This document shows positions 25,319 through 33,230 of a DNA stretch of 64,000 nt, piece after piece. A model generated the notes under the pieces. The model was not told where the DNA came from, made no database searches, and saw only the letters and a program-made list of their open reading frames with translations. The position numbers and the translations under genes are program-made. Origin of the DNA: JAFDXJ01 sp039811225 (GTDB lineage: Bacteria; Bacteroidota; Bacteroidia; Chitinophagales; Chitinophagaceae). Numbering within the stretch: the stretch's first letter is position 1; each line of letters starts with the position of its first letter. The stretch is taken from the NCBI GenBank assembly GCA_039811225.1, contig JBDHYG010000012.1, forward strand, positions 1-64,000. The letters run 5' to 3'.

Positions 25319-25326
25319 CAAAAGTA
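25319..25326 (-). promoter_or_regulatory. -7 promoter box before the small ORF
   Basis: TACTTTTG on the minus strand matches TAnnTTTG. It would start a transcript near 25312 that either is a short RNA ended by the hairpin at 25265-25242 or carries the 58-codon ORF. Confidence 0.4.
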
Positions 25327-25377
25327 CAGAATTTTTTTATATCCGCAAAGGAAAGCAGTGTGCCTTTGGGAATTTAA

Positions 25378-26229
25378 TTATTTTTTGTGTTTTGTAACCA
25401 ATGCCTCTAAGAAGGCTGTCGTTACCGGATTTTCCTGGATTTCCTGCATACCTTTATATTGTTTTAATTTTTTAGCTATAGCATACATATGCTGAATAGC
25501 TATTTTCAGGAATCCCGGTCCCAGGCTTACTCTTGCTACACCTAAGGCCTGCAATTTTTCAAAATCTGGGATACCCGGAAGTAACAAAATATTTACCGGA
25601 AGTGCTACTTCCTGCACAATTCTTTGAATGCACTTTTCTTCTTTCACAAACATGGGATAAAATCCATCTGCACCCGCATTTTTATAAGCAATACCCCGCT
25701 GAATTACTTCCTGTAGCTTTTCTTCTGCCGTCCATTCGGGTGCCCGGAGAAAAACATCGGTTCTTGCATTGATAAAAAAAGGCACACCCATTTTTAACGT
25801 TGTATTTCGGATGCTTTCAATTTTTCTACATTGCGCCACCAGGGAAGCCATGCCTTCTTCTGCATGCAGGGAATCTTCGATATTAATACCGGAAATACCT
25901 GCGTCTATTAATCGCTTTATATTTTTTGTAAGCACCGATAAATTAGCTGCATACCCATTTTCCATATCCATCGTTACAGGAATGGAAACGCTGTTTGCTA
26001 TCTTTTTAACGATACCCACATGTTCATTAAAGGAAATTACTTCCCCATCCTGGTAACCATTACTCATGGCAATGGCTGCACTGGCCGTAGCTATAGCCGG
26101 AAAGCCTATTTCTTCAAGAAGTAATGCGCTCAACGGGTCCCAGGCATTGGGAAGCACGAGTATTTTACCACTATGATGCAAAGCAGTGAAGGCTTTTGTT
26201 TTTGCTGTTAATGTCATAACTGGATTCAT
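25378..26229 (-). CDS. Isocitrate lyase/PEP mutase family protein
   Basis: A 283-residue TIM-barrel protein of the PEP-mutase/isocitrate-lyase superfamily. Evidence includes LPNAWDPLSALLLEEIGFPA (residues 25-44), TMDMENGYAANLSVL with metal-binding acids, ISGINIEDSLH and FFINARTDVFL. The isocitrate-lyase KKCGH signature is absent, so it is one of the smaller members (oxaloacetate or 2-methylisocitrate-type lyases, or hydrolases). It is the third gene of a run with DUF488 and the uracil-DNA-glycosylase-like gene, 6 bp after the latter. Confidence 0.85.
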   Translation of the reverse strand: MNPVMTLTAKTKAFTALHHSGKILVLPNAWDPLSALLLEEIGFPAIATASAAIAMSNGYQDGEVISFNEHVGIVKKIANSVSIPVTMDMENGYAANLSVLTKNIKRLIDAGISGINIEDSLHAEEGMASLVAQCRKIESIRNTTLKMGVPFFINARTDVFLRAPEWTAEEKLQEVIQRGIAYKNAGADGFYPMFVKEEKCIQRIVQEVALPVNILLLPGIPDFEKLQALGVARVSLGPGFLKIAIQHMYAIAKKLKQYKGMQEIQENPVTTAFLEALVTKHKK

Positions 26230-26235
26230 AATAAT

Positions 26236-26811
26236 TTATTTTTTCAAATGTGCCCGGATTCTTTTCTGCAATTCCGGTACCGCTTTTTCCAAAAACCAGG
26301 GATGTACTGTCAGCCAATACTGGTTCCGGGGTGAGGGATGTGGCAAGGGAAAAAAATCCGGTAAATATTCTTTGTAATGCTGAACTGTTTCCGTGAGGCT
26401 GCCTTTGAAATTTTTTTTCAGGTAGTAGCGTTGTGCATATTGCCCGATCAGGAGAATCAGCGGCTTTGAAGTAAAATGTTTAAATATTAGTGGATGCCAG
26501 CGTGGTGCACATTCCGGCCGTGGCGGTAAATCCCCGGATGCGGCTTTACCGGGATAGCAAAAACCCATTGGTACAATTGAGATCAGGGAGGCATCATAAA
26601 AAATTTCATCCGTTACCTGCATCCAGGACTTTAATTTTTTTCCACTGGCATCATTCCAGGGTATGCCTGTTTCATGTACACGCCGGCTGGGTGCCTGGCT
26701 AACTATCACAATTTTTGAAGATGGGCTCAATTGAATGACCGGCCTTGGGCCCAGGGGTAAAAATTCCTGGCAAATGGTGCATTGTTTTATTTGTCGTAAC
26801 AACTTATCCAT
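26236..26811 (-). CDS. Uracil-DNA glycosylase family protein
   Basis: A 191-residue protein of the uracil-DNA glycosylase superfamily. The N-terminal CTIC pair, the first active-site motif VSQAPSRRVHETGIPWNDAS (about residues 53-72) and the second motif HPSPRNQYW (about 157-165) are in order. The motif-1 aspartate or asparagine of classical UDGs is replaced by SRRVHE, as in a poorly studied subgroup, so uracil excision is not certain. It lies 2 bp after DUF488 and 6 bp before the PEP-mutase-like gene. Confidence 0.82.
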   Translation of the reverse strand: MDKLLRQIKQCTICQEFLPLGPRPVIQLSPSSKIVIVSQAPSRRVHETGIPWNDASGKKLKSWMQVTDEIFYDASLISIVPMGFCYPGKAASGDLPPRPECAPRWHPLIFKHFTSKPLILLIGQYAQRYYLKKNFKGSLTETVQHYKEYLPDFFPLPHPSPRNQYWLTVHPWFLEKAVPELQKRIRAHLKK

Positions 26812-26813
26812 AC

Positions 26814-27368
26814 TTAATGGCTTGTTTCATGCGGTGGTTCCGCTTTTTCATAATTTAATTTATTATCTATAATCCTTGCAGGCCGGGTGTATGTATGTAA
26901 AGTAGCTTTATCTTTTGCCATAATATGCCAGACCTGCCAGCCCTGCCACTTGAGATAATCAGATACCAGGGAACGATGACAACGCCACCAAAGCACTTCG
27001 GCACACATATAGGCAACACGTTTTTGAAGCGCAATTTCTTCCAGCTGATGGATACCCGCTACAAAATCTGCCGTTTCCATATAATCAGCATAGCTCCTGA
27101 AGGCAGGATGTTCCCATCCGGTATTTTTCGAATGTGGATTTCCTTTTCGCCTGCCACCTAAAGCCGGCAAATGCACATATTGTATTCCCTGTAAAGGCAG
27201 GACTATTTCCAGGTTTTCTTTATTGTATTGTGGGTATTTTCGTGAGCCGGGTAAACTGCGTATATCTGCTACAATTTCTATTTGAAAAGAAGATAACACA
27301 GAAATGAACAAATCTATTGTATGCGTCGAATGCCCGATTGTCCATATTTTTTGCTGATCTGCTTCCAT
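26814..27368 (-). CDS. DUF488 domain protein
   Basis: A 184-residue DUF488 protein. It begins IWTIGHSTHTIDLFISVL and contains the family hallmark C-x7-CHR (CAEVLWWRCHRSLVSDYL, about residues 122-139) plus DIRSLPGSRKYPQYN near 35-49. No reaction is established for the family. I prefer ATG 27368 to a GTG two codons upstream. It begins 27 bp after the histidine kinase stop and 2 bp before the glycosylase-like gene, so it is probably in the two-component operon. A shorter YeaO-type DUF488 protein sits in the divergent stress island at 31883. Confidence 0.85.
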   Translation of the reverse strand: MEADQQKIWTIGHSTHTIDLFISVLSSFQIEIVADIRSLPGSRKYPQYNKENLEIVLPLQGIQYVHLPALGGRRKGNPHSKNTGWEHPAFRSYADYMETADFVAGIHQLEEIALQKRVAYMCAEVLWWRCHRSLVSDYLKWQGWQVWHIMAKDKATLHTYTRPARIIDNKLNYEKAEPPHETSH

Positions 27369-27395
27369 ACACACTTCATTTAATAAGTTGTCAAT

Positions 27396-28787
27396 TTATT
27401 TTTGTCGAACATTTTCTGCAATAGGTAATTTAACCAGGAACGTAGTTCCCTTACCAGGTATTGAATGCACATGAATCTGGCCCTTATGTAATTTAATAAT
27501 ACGATAGGCCAATGGCAGGCCTACACCAAAACCGGATATGGATTTACTATCCTCACTCCTGTAAAATGGCTGAAAAATATTTTTCAGGTCTTTGGCATCA
27601 ATTCCTTTACCGGTATCCTCTACGATGATGTAAATTTCTTTTTGCTGTACAAGTAATTTGACCAATGCGCGGTGATCATCAGAATATTTACAGGCATTCA
27701 TAACTATATTCTTAATCGCAGATAATAATAAATCTGTATTACCATATACTAATAAGCGCTCTTCATTTTCCGGCAATTGTGCAAAATCCAATTTTACTGA
27801 ATAAGCTTCATTTATTTTCACGATGTCCCGGGGCAATTGCATTAAAATTTCATCTATCCGGATAGTACTAATTTCAATACCTCCCTTGATATCGGCCATG
27901 GTGGCAAATTGCAATAAGGTTTGCGTAAGCCGGTTCAGGCCGCGTACATCCTGGTAAATAGATTGCATAATCCCACGATATTCCTTGGCTTCCCGGTCCC
28001 GCTGCAGGGACACTTCCAGCTGGCTGGAAATGGAGGTGAGCGGTGTAGACAATTCATGGGATGCAGATGAAATAAACCGGCGTTGCATTTCAAAACTTTG
28101 TTGTAACCGGTCCAATAATTCATTCAGTGTCCCGATGAGATAAGTCCATTCATCTCTGGCATTCCCCGTTTTAATCCGGTGTTCCAGGTTTTGTGCAGAA
28201 ATCTCATGTACATCATCGGCTATTTTTTTTATAGGCCTCAATAAAATAGTAGAAATGAAATACCCGGCAATCATGGAAATGGCCATTCCTGAAAAAAAAG
28301 TAATCAGCAGAATGATTTCCAGGTGATGCAAGTTGCGCAGGCCTTCTTCATCATAGGATGCGGCAATGATAACCGGGTGAGCGGGATTCTTGACATCATA
28401 ACAAGCCAGCGCTTCACGGTTACCCATTTCAAAAAAGTATTCCCCGTCTGCTCTTGCTTTTTGCAGGACATCGGCATGTACAGGTAACGAATCACCCGGC
28501 ATATCACTATTTGCAAATATTCGTTTATTGGTTGCATTATATACCTGTATGGTTTTTTGTTGCATGGGTAAAATAGCAACTGCATCCATACGTTGCATCA
28601 TTTCCGGGGAAAAATGAGTAGAATCCATCAGCATATTGGCCGTAGTTTGTGCATGATTCCGTAAATGTGCTTTTATATTTTCCAACCGGATCGTGTAGAA
28701 AAAATAATAAATAACGCCACAAAAAACTGCCAGCAAAACACTCATCAAAAAACTGATGAGCAGTGTTATCTTTATTCGTACATGCAT
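27396..28787 (-). CDS. Two-component sensor histidine kinase (CusS-like architecture)
   Basis: A 463-residue inner-membrane kinase with helix 1 (about 8-31), a periplasmic sensor region of about 120 residues, helix 2 (about 155-178), HAMP (to about 232), a phosphoacceptor domain with H242 (SASHELSTPLTSI), and a C-terminal ATPase with the N box (NIVMNACKYSDD), EDTGKGI and GFGVGLPLAYRI. The layout matches CusS-type metal or envelope sensors, but the signal cannot be deduced. Its ATG overlaps the regulator's stop (TGATG, 1 bp shared). Confidence 0.93.
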   Translation of the reverse strand: MHVRIKITLLISFLMSVLLAVFCGVIYYFFYTIRLENIKAHLRNHAQTTANMLMDSTHFSPEMMQRMDAVAILPMQQKTIQVYNATNKRIFANSDMPGDSLPVHADVLQKARADGEYFFEMGNREALACYDVKNPAHPVIIAASYDEEGLRNLHHLEIILLITFFSGMAISMIAGYFISTILLRPIKKIADDVHEISAQNLEHRIKTGNARDEWTYLIGTLNELLDRLQQSFEMQRRFISSASHELSTPLTSISSQLEVSLQRDREAKEYRGIMQSIYQDVRGLNRLTQTLLQFATMADIKGGIEISTIRIDEILMQLPRDIVKINEAYSVKLDFAQLPENEERLLVYGNTDLLLSAIKNIVMNACKYSDDHRALVKLLVQQKEIYIIVEDTGKGIDAKDLKNIFQPFYRSEDSKSISGFGVGLPLAYRIIKLHKGQIHVHSIPGKGTTFLVKLPIAENVRQK

Positions 28788-29473
28788 CAGTGATCTTTTA
28801 ATATATAGCCCATCCCCACCTGGGTTTGAATGAGTTTGTGCTCAAATGCTTTATCCACTTTATTCCGCAGGTAGCTGATATATACATCGATCACATTGGT
28901 GTTGGTTTCAAAATCAACATCCCAAACATGTATGGCAATATCAGCCCGGGAAACAACTTTATTTTTATGACGGAGCAGGTATTCCAGCAATTGGAATTCT
29001 TTGGCAGTAAGTTGAATAATTTGGCCTTTCCGATGTACTTCTTTGCTATCGAGATTCATTTCCAGGTCACCGGCTTTCAATACATTACCCACCGGGAGTT
29101 GTTGGTTGAGTGTGCGTTTAAGAAATGCACGGATCTTCAGTAGCAATTCTTTAAACTCAAAAGGCTTAACCATATAATCATCCGCACCGGATTCATAGCC
29201 CTCAATTTTATCATTCAGGGCGCTCATCGAAGTAAGCATGATTACCGGGATAACCTGGTTTTTTGCCCGAATGGCTTTACAGAGTTCATAGCCATTCATA
29301 CCCGGCAGGTTGATGTCCAGGATAATTAAATCAAATGCTTTTGCATGAAACAACCGATAGCCTAATATTCCATCATAAGCCACTTCCACTTCAAATCCGA
29401 TTTCTTCCAGGCCAAATTTTAATGTATCCGCAATCTTCTTCTCATCTTCCACAATCAATAACCTTCTTTCCAT
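28787..29473 (-). CDS. OmpR/PhoB-family response regulator
   Basis: A 228-residue regulator. The receiver domain (1-120) has the acidic pair E9-D10, phosphoacceptor D53 (ILDINLPGMNGYEL) and switch residues T and K (VIMLTSMS, YMVKPF). The C-terminal winged helix (about 135-226, LTAKEFQLLEYLLRHKNKVV) is of the OmpR/PhoB type, which binds head-to-tail 11-bp direct repeats. Such a repeat array lies at 29541-29584 in front of the divergent stress island. I start at ATG 29473; nine more codons upstream begin at a non-ATG. Confidence 0.94.
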   Translation of the reverse strand: MERRLLIVEDEKKIADTLKFGLEEIGFEVEVAYDGILGYRLFHAKAFDLIILDINLPGMNGYELCKAIRAKNQVIPVIMLTSMSALNDKIEGYESGADDYMVKPFEFKELLLKIRAFLKRTLNQQLPVGNVLKAGDLEMNLDSKEVHRKGQIIQLTAKEFQLLEYLLRHKNKVVSRADIAIHVWDVDFETNTNVIDVYISYLRNKVDKAFEHKLIQTQVGMGYILKDH

Positions 29474-29540
29474 GTCACCAGTAATCTTTAAAAGAAGCAA
29501 TTTACTCCATTATCACCGCTTTATCTAAAAAGAAAAAAGT

Positions 29541-29584
29541 ATTCTAATCAAATTCTAATCTCACTTTAATACCGGCCTAATACC
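29541..29584 (+). promoter_or_regulatory. Four 11-bp phased TAAT repeats, candidate response-regulator operator
   Basis: Four consecutive 11-bp units read ATTCTAATCAA, ATTCTAATCTC, ACTTTAATACC and GGCCTAATACC. TAAT begins at 29545, 29556, 29567 and 29578, so all copies lie on the same face of the helix. The array ends 7 bp before the -7 box at 29592 and replaces a -33 element, the arrangement expected for activation by an OmpR/PhoB-type regulator. The regulator gene is divergent, 68 bp away. Confidence 0.7.
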
Positions 29585-29591
29585 GATCAGG

Positions 29592-29599
29592 TAGCTTTG
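29592..29599 (+). promoter_or_regulatory. -7 promoter box for the stress island
   Basis: TAGCTTTG matches TAnnTTTG and is the same octamer as in the iron-sulfur repair promoter at 18664. An in-frame TTG at 29597 is part of this box and is not used as a start. Confidence 0.6.
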
Positions 29600-29647
29600 A
29601 TACATTCGTATTTTGAATATGAATTAAACCTTTTCATAAACACTTTC

Positions 29648-30244
29648 ATGATGCGCAACCCATTACATAAAAAACATACCGACAAAAGAAAAAACACCGG
29701 TTACCAGGAACGAAAGTTGCATCGTGATATGCATAAACCGGTTTCAATGGCTTTGGATGAAATGGATACAATAAATAATCAGTTTTTGCTTACCCGCCAG
29801 GCTGCTACGAAAGAAAATATAGCAACCATTTATGACCTGATGAAGAAAGTAGCTTACCGGCATAGTAATCAACATGCCGAATTAAATAAATTAAATGAAG
29901 CAGCCTTCCTGTGTTTCCAGGATATTTTAAACCAACTATTAGCCGAAGAACATGATTTATACCCTGCCCTCAAAATAAACATAAAGGATACTCATAAGAA
30001 GGACCGATCTATTCATTCTGAAAAACAAGCTTCCACTACCCGGCTTCTCTATAAAACAGCACATACAAAAGCATTAAAAAATTTACGGCTCTTCCGAAAA
30101 ATAACCAATAATTATCAATTACCCGAAGATGCCTGTACACATTACAAAACGCTATTTGAAAAACTGAAAAACCTGGAAAGAGAATTAAAAGCACATTTTC
30201 TTTTATCTGATAAAATTCTTGCTCAAAGAAATCTTTCAACCTGA
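29648..30244 (+). CDS. Degenerate hemerythrin-like protein, paralogue of the RIC hemerythrin domain
   Basis: A 198-residue helical protein whose latter half aligns with the hemerythrin domain of the repair protein at 18699. Compare HSNQHAELNKLN with HGRQHPELIEIN, LLAEEHDLYPAL with VIKEEKILFPFI, and NNYQLPEDACTHY with KNYTLPEDACASY. Several ligands are lost: the His of MAPH becomes Leu, and the Glu four residues after the last His becomes Ser. It may bind a single metal or none. Start ATG 29648 follows the -7 box by 48 bp. It heads the stress island. Confidence 0.7.
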   Translation: MMRNPLHKKHTDKRKNTGYQERKLHRDMHKPVSMALDEMDTINNQFLLTRQAATKENIATIYDLMKKVAYRHSNQHAELNKLNEAAFLCFQDILNQLLAEEHDLYPALKINIKDTHKKDRSIHSEKQASTTRLLYKTAHTKALKNLRLFRKITNNYQLPEDACTHYKTLFEKLKNLERELKAHFLLSDKILAQRNLST

Positions 30245-30261
30245 AAGCCATAGCCTTTCAG
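30241..30261 (+). repeat. Short hairpin over the hemerythrin-like stop codon
   Basis: CTGAAAG and CTTTCAG pair perfectly around a 7-nt loop; the stop codon TGA lies in the left arm. There is no T run. It may affect mRNA processing between the first gene and the transaldolase gene. Confidence 0.35.
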
Positions 30262-30310
30262 TCTTAAGAAGATGCATATCTATTTTCCACAAAAAAAAGA
30301 ATTTCCTAAA

Positions 30311-31408
30311 ATGATACAACATACTATTAAGCGCATCCGTGATCTTGGTCAAAGTATTTGGCTTGATTTTTTCAACCGGAATATCCTGGATAATGGGGCT
30401 TTGAAAAATTATATGGAAGAAGATGGCATTAGTGGTATAACTTCCAACCCATCTATTTTTGAAGATGCCATCCTGCATAGCAACGCCTATGATGATGAAA
30501 TTACCCGGCTTTCCGAACAACATACAAACAATGAAGACATTTTCTATGCATTAGCTATTGAAGATATCCGCCGGGCAGCAGATTTTTTCAAGTTACTGTA
30601 TGAAAAAACAGGGGGCCTGGATGGACTCGTGAGTATTGAAGTTTCTCCCCACCTGGCACATGATACAGAAGGCACTATTCAACAGGCAAAAACCTTATGG
30701 CAGGCAATTAACCGAAAAAATGTAATGATTAAAATCCCGGCAACACTTGCCGGTCTGCCGGCAATACAAGCGTGTACAGCTGCCGGCATGAACATTAATA
30801 TTACTTTGCTTTTTGGCCTGCCTCGATATAAAGCGGTAACGGAAGCATACATTTCCGGCCTGGAAGAAAGAGTAAAAGCCAACTTACCCATCAATCATAT
30901 TACTTCGGTGGCCAGTTTTTTCCTTAGTCGCATTGATGTGCTGCTTGATCCAATACTGGAAGAGAAAAAACTTAGTTCCTTAAAAGGTGAAGTGGCTATT
31001 GCTTCTGCCAAAGAAGCGTACCGCTTGTATAAAGATATTTTCTTTTCACCACGCTTTAAAAAACTGGAAGACCAGGGCGCCCGCAGGCAACATCTTTTAT
31101 GGGCAAGCACCAGTAGCAAAGACCCGGCTTTTAGTGACGTAAAATATGTAGAGGCTCTGATAGGAAAAGAAACGATCAATACACTCCCGCTAAAAACTAT
31201 TGCGGCATTTAATGACCACGGGAAGCTGGTAAGTAACCTGGAAAAAAATCTGCCGGCAGCTACCACACTCCTGGAAACCTTGGCAGCAAAGGGTATTGAT
31301 CTCGACAATTATACACAGCAATTAGAAGATGAAGGCATAGCGAAATTTAATAAAGCTTATTCAACTTTGTTAGAAACTATCTCTCACAAAATAAAATCAA
31401 CTGTATGA
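30311..31408 (+). CDS. tal: Transaldolase
   Basis: A 365-residue transaldolase of the longer bacterial type, moving a dihydroxyacetone unit between sugar phosphates in the non-oxidative pentose phosphate pathway. Marks are GQSIWLDFFNRNIL, GISGITSNPSIFEDAI and the Schiff-base lysine in NVMIKIPAT (about residue 141). I prefer ATG 30311, which places the family's GQSIWLD about 13 residues in; ATG 30272 would add 13 residues. Its stop overlaps the next gene as ATGA. Location in a stress island suggests NADPH supply under oxidative stress. Confidence 0.92.
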   Translation: MIQHTIKRIRDLGQSIWLDFFNRNILDNGALKNYMEEDGISGITSNPSIFEDAILHSNAYDDEITRLSEQHTNNEDIFYALAIEDIRRAADFFKLLYEKTGGLDGLVSIEVSPHLAHDTEGTIQQAKTLWQAINRKNVMIKIPATLAGLPAIQACTAAGMNINITLLFGLPRYKAVTEAYISGLEERVKANLPINHITSVASFFLSRIDVLLDPILEEKKLSSLKGEVAIASAKEAYRLYKDIFFSPRFKKLEDQGARRQHLLWASTSSKDPAFSDVKYVEALIGKETINTLPLKTIAAFNDHGKLVSNLEKNLPAATTLLETLAAKGIDLDNYTQQLEDEGIAKFNKAYSTLLETISHKIKSTV

Positions 31409-31842
31409 TCAAAGAACTTGAAAAACTAAGCCCCGAAGAACGGGACCTTCTGTTCATGGCACCGGTACTTGTATCCGTATTGGCATCCTGTTCCTACAAC
31501 CAGGTCAACCAGGCTAAAAAAGCGGATGCCATAAAACTTGCCCAGCTCAAGACGTTTACCGCGAACCCGGCCCTGCTTCCTTATTATAACCAGGTGGAGA
31601 AAAATTTTAAAGCACAGTTTGAACAAGCCGTTGAAAAGTATTTCCCGTTTGATGAAACACAACGGTATGCCATCCAGGAAGAACTTAAAAAAATAAATCT
31701 GATCACCAATAAGCTGGATAAGAAATATGCGGAATTAATCCGCATGAGTTTTGACCGGTTTGTCAATCATGTGAAAAAAGCCAATCACAGCGTTTTCCAG
31801 GATTTTATTTTTCCCATTCCGATCAAAGGCTTATCCGTGTAA
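31405..31842 (+). CDS. Unrecognised 145-residue protein in the stress island
   Basis: I do not recognise it. The sequence is almost all alpha-helical with many lysines and glutamates, opening MIKELEKLSPEERDLLFMAP. The helix at residues 15-30 is hydrophobic but too short and polar-flanked to be a sure membrane segment. No signal peptide or cysteine pair is present. It starts inside the transaldolase stop (ATGA) and precedes a DUF488 gene by 40 bp, so co-expression with stress genes is likely. Confidence 0.75.
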   Translation: MIKELEKLSPEERDLLFMAPVLVSVLASCSYNQVNQAKKADAIKLAQLKTFTANPALLPYYNQVEKNFKAQFEQAVEKYFPFDETQRYAIQEELKKINLITNKLDKKYAELIRMSFDRFVNHVKKANHSVFQDFIFPIPIKGLSV

Positions 31843-31882
31843 TCCAAACCAGGTGATGTAAGACAAAATCAACAAAGTAACC

Positions 31883-32263
31883 ATGAAACTACAAGTGAAA
31901 AGAGTGTATGAAACACCAGCCAGGAAAGATGGAATGCGTATCCTGGTGGACCGGTTATGGCCCCGTGGCCTGACAAAAGAAAAAGCTGCCATTGATCTTT
32001 GGCTTAAAGAAATTGCGCCAAGTAATGACTTACGAAAATGGTATGCGCATGACCTGGCCAAGTGGCCGGCCTTCCGGGAAAAATATTTACAGGAATTGAC
32101 GGATAAGGAAGAAGAAATATCCATCATTAAATCACATATGAAAAAAGGCACTGTCACCCTTTTGTTTGGAGCAAAAGACCAGGAACATAATGAAGCCAAT
32201 GTACTGGAAGAATTATTGCTGGGAACAAAAGCCAAATTATCCTTTAAAACAAACCACATATGA
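31883..32263 (+). CDS. DUF488 protein, YeaO-like
   Basis: A 126-residue DUF488 protein of the YeaO type. The hallmark ILVDRLWPRGLTKEKAAIDL (residues 20-39) is followed by WLKEIAPSNDLRKWYAHD and, near the C-terminus, VTLLFGAKDQEHNEA. It lacks the CHR cysteine seen in the longer DUF488 protein at 26814. Its reaction is unknown. The stop overlaps the universal stress protein start by 4 bp, indicating translational coupling. Confidence 0.87.
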   Translation: MKLQVKRVYETPARKDGMRILVDRLWPRGLTKEKAAIDLWLKEIAPSNDLRKWYAHDLAKWPAFREKYLQELTDKEEEISIIKSHMKKGTVTLLFGAKDQEHNEANVLEELLLGTKAKLSFKTNHI

Positions 32264-32739
32264 AAAAATTATTAATTGCCCTTGATAACAATGCAGGTGC
32301 ACAACAAATTGCTGAGATGGGCTACCAACTTTCATCCGCTTTGCAGGCAGAAACATATTTATTACATGTTACTTCCAATTCCACTTTTTATGCATCTCCC
32401 AATTACTCACCGGTATTAGGTTTTGACAGTTTCAACACAATGGATGCCGTTCAAACGGATACTGAAAGTGATATGCAACGAAGTGCGGAAATTTACCTGG
32501 AAAATCTGAAGCGTCACCTGGGTGATGAGCGCATCAAAACAGTGGTAAAAGAAGGAGAATGTGCTGAAAAAATTGTGCAGACTGCCAATGAAATCCATGC
32601 GGATATTATTGTGATGGGTACGCATAACCGGAAAGGCCTGGATAAAGTTTTATTGGGCAGTATTGCGGAAAATGTGTTACATCATTCCACAATTCCCTTG
32701 CACATTATTCCTCTCCGGTCCCTGGAAAAAATACAATAA
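32260..32739 (+). CDS. Universal stress protein (UspA family)
   Basis: A 159-residue single UspA domain. The N-terminal strand (KLLIALDNNAGAQQIAEMG) and the nucleotide-loop region IVMGTHNRKGLDKVLLGSIA are present. The usual G-x2-G-x9-G-S/T signature reads G-TH-N here: the second glycine is asparagine, so ATP binding may be altered. It overlaps the DUF488 gene by 4 bp and precedes the OsmC gene by 61 bp. Confidence 0.9.
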   Translation: MKKLLIALDNNAGAQQIAEMGYQLSSALQAETYLLHVTSNSTFYASPNYSPVLGFDSFNTMDAVQTDTESDMQRSAEIYLENLKRHLGDERIKTVVKEGECAEKIVQTANEIHADIIVMGTHNRKGLDKVLLGSIAENVLHHSTIPLHIIPLRSLEKIQ

Positions 32740-32800
32740 ACGGGTAATTGATAAAACACATTTTATTTAAAAATTTTTTATACAACAAAATACATCTATT

Positions 32801-33217
32801 ATGAAACGTACAGCAACAGCTATTTGGAAAGGATCTTTAAAAGAAGGCAATGGTGTTATCTCTACACAAAGTGCCGTATTGAACAGCACAAAATATGATT
32901 TTAAATCGCGTTTTGCCGATGGCACAAGTACCAATCCTGATGAATTACTGGCCGCCGCTCATGCCGGTTGTTTTGCAATGGCCCTGAGCCTGATCCTGGG
33001 AGAAGCCGGCTTTACCGCCGATTCTATTGAAGCCTCTTCCACACTGAATATGGATGCCGATAAACTGGCATTGACAACGGCACATTTAATTTTAAAAGCA
33101 AAAATTCCGCAAATCAGTAAAGAAAAATTTCTGGAATGTGCCCAGGCGGCAAAAGATAATTGCCCGGTAAGTAAAGCATTGAGTTTGCCTATAACACTGG
33201 ATGCTACATTGCTCTAA
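32801..33217 (+). CDS. OsmC family peroxiredoxin
   Basis: A 138-residue OsmC-type hydroperoxide reductase, closer to canonical OsmC than the protein at 80. The first redox cysteine is C53 in AHAGCFAMALS, the second is C122 in DNCPVSKALS. The motif TNPDELLAAAHAGCF is typical. It acts in the cytoplasm on organic peroxides, using dihydrolipoamide or other thiols for reduction. It is followed 13 bp later by the first of two AhpD-like genes, which can supply such reduction. Confidence 0.93.
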   Translation: MKRTATAIWKGSLKEGNGVISTQSAVLNSTKYDFKSRFADGTSTNPDELLAAAHAGCFAMALSLILGEAGFTADSIEASSTLNMDADKLALTTAHLILKAKIPQISKEKFLECAQAAKDNCPVSKALSLPITLDATLL

Positions 33218-33230
33218 AAAATTCTACAAC

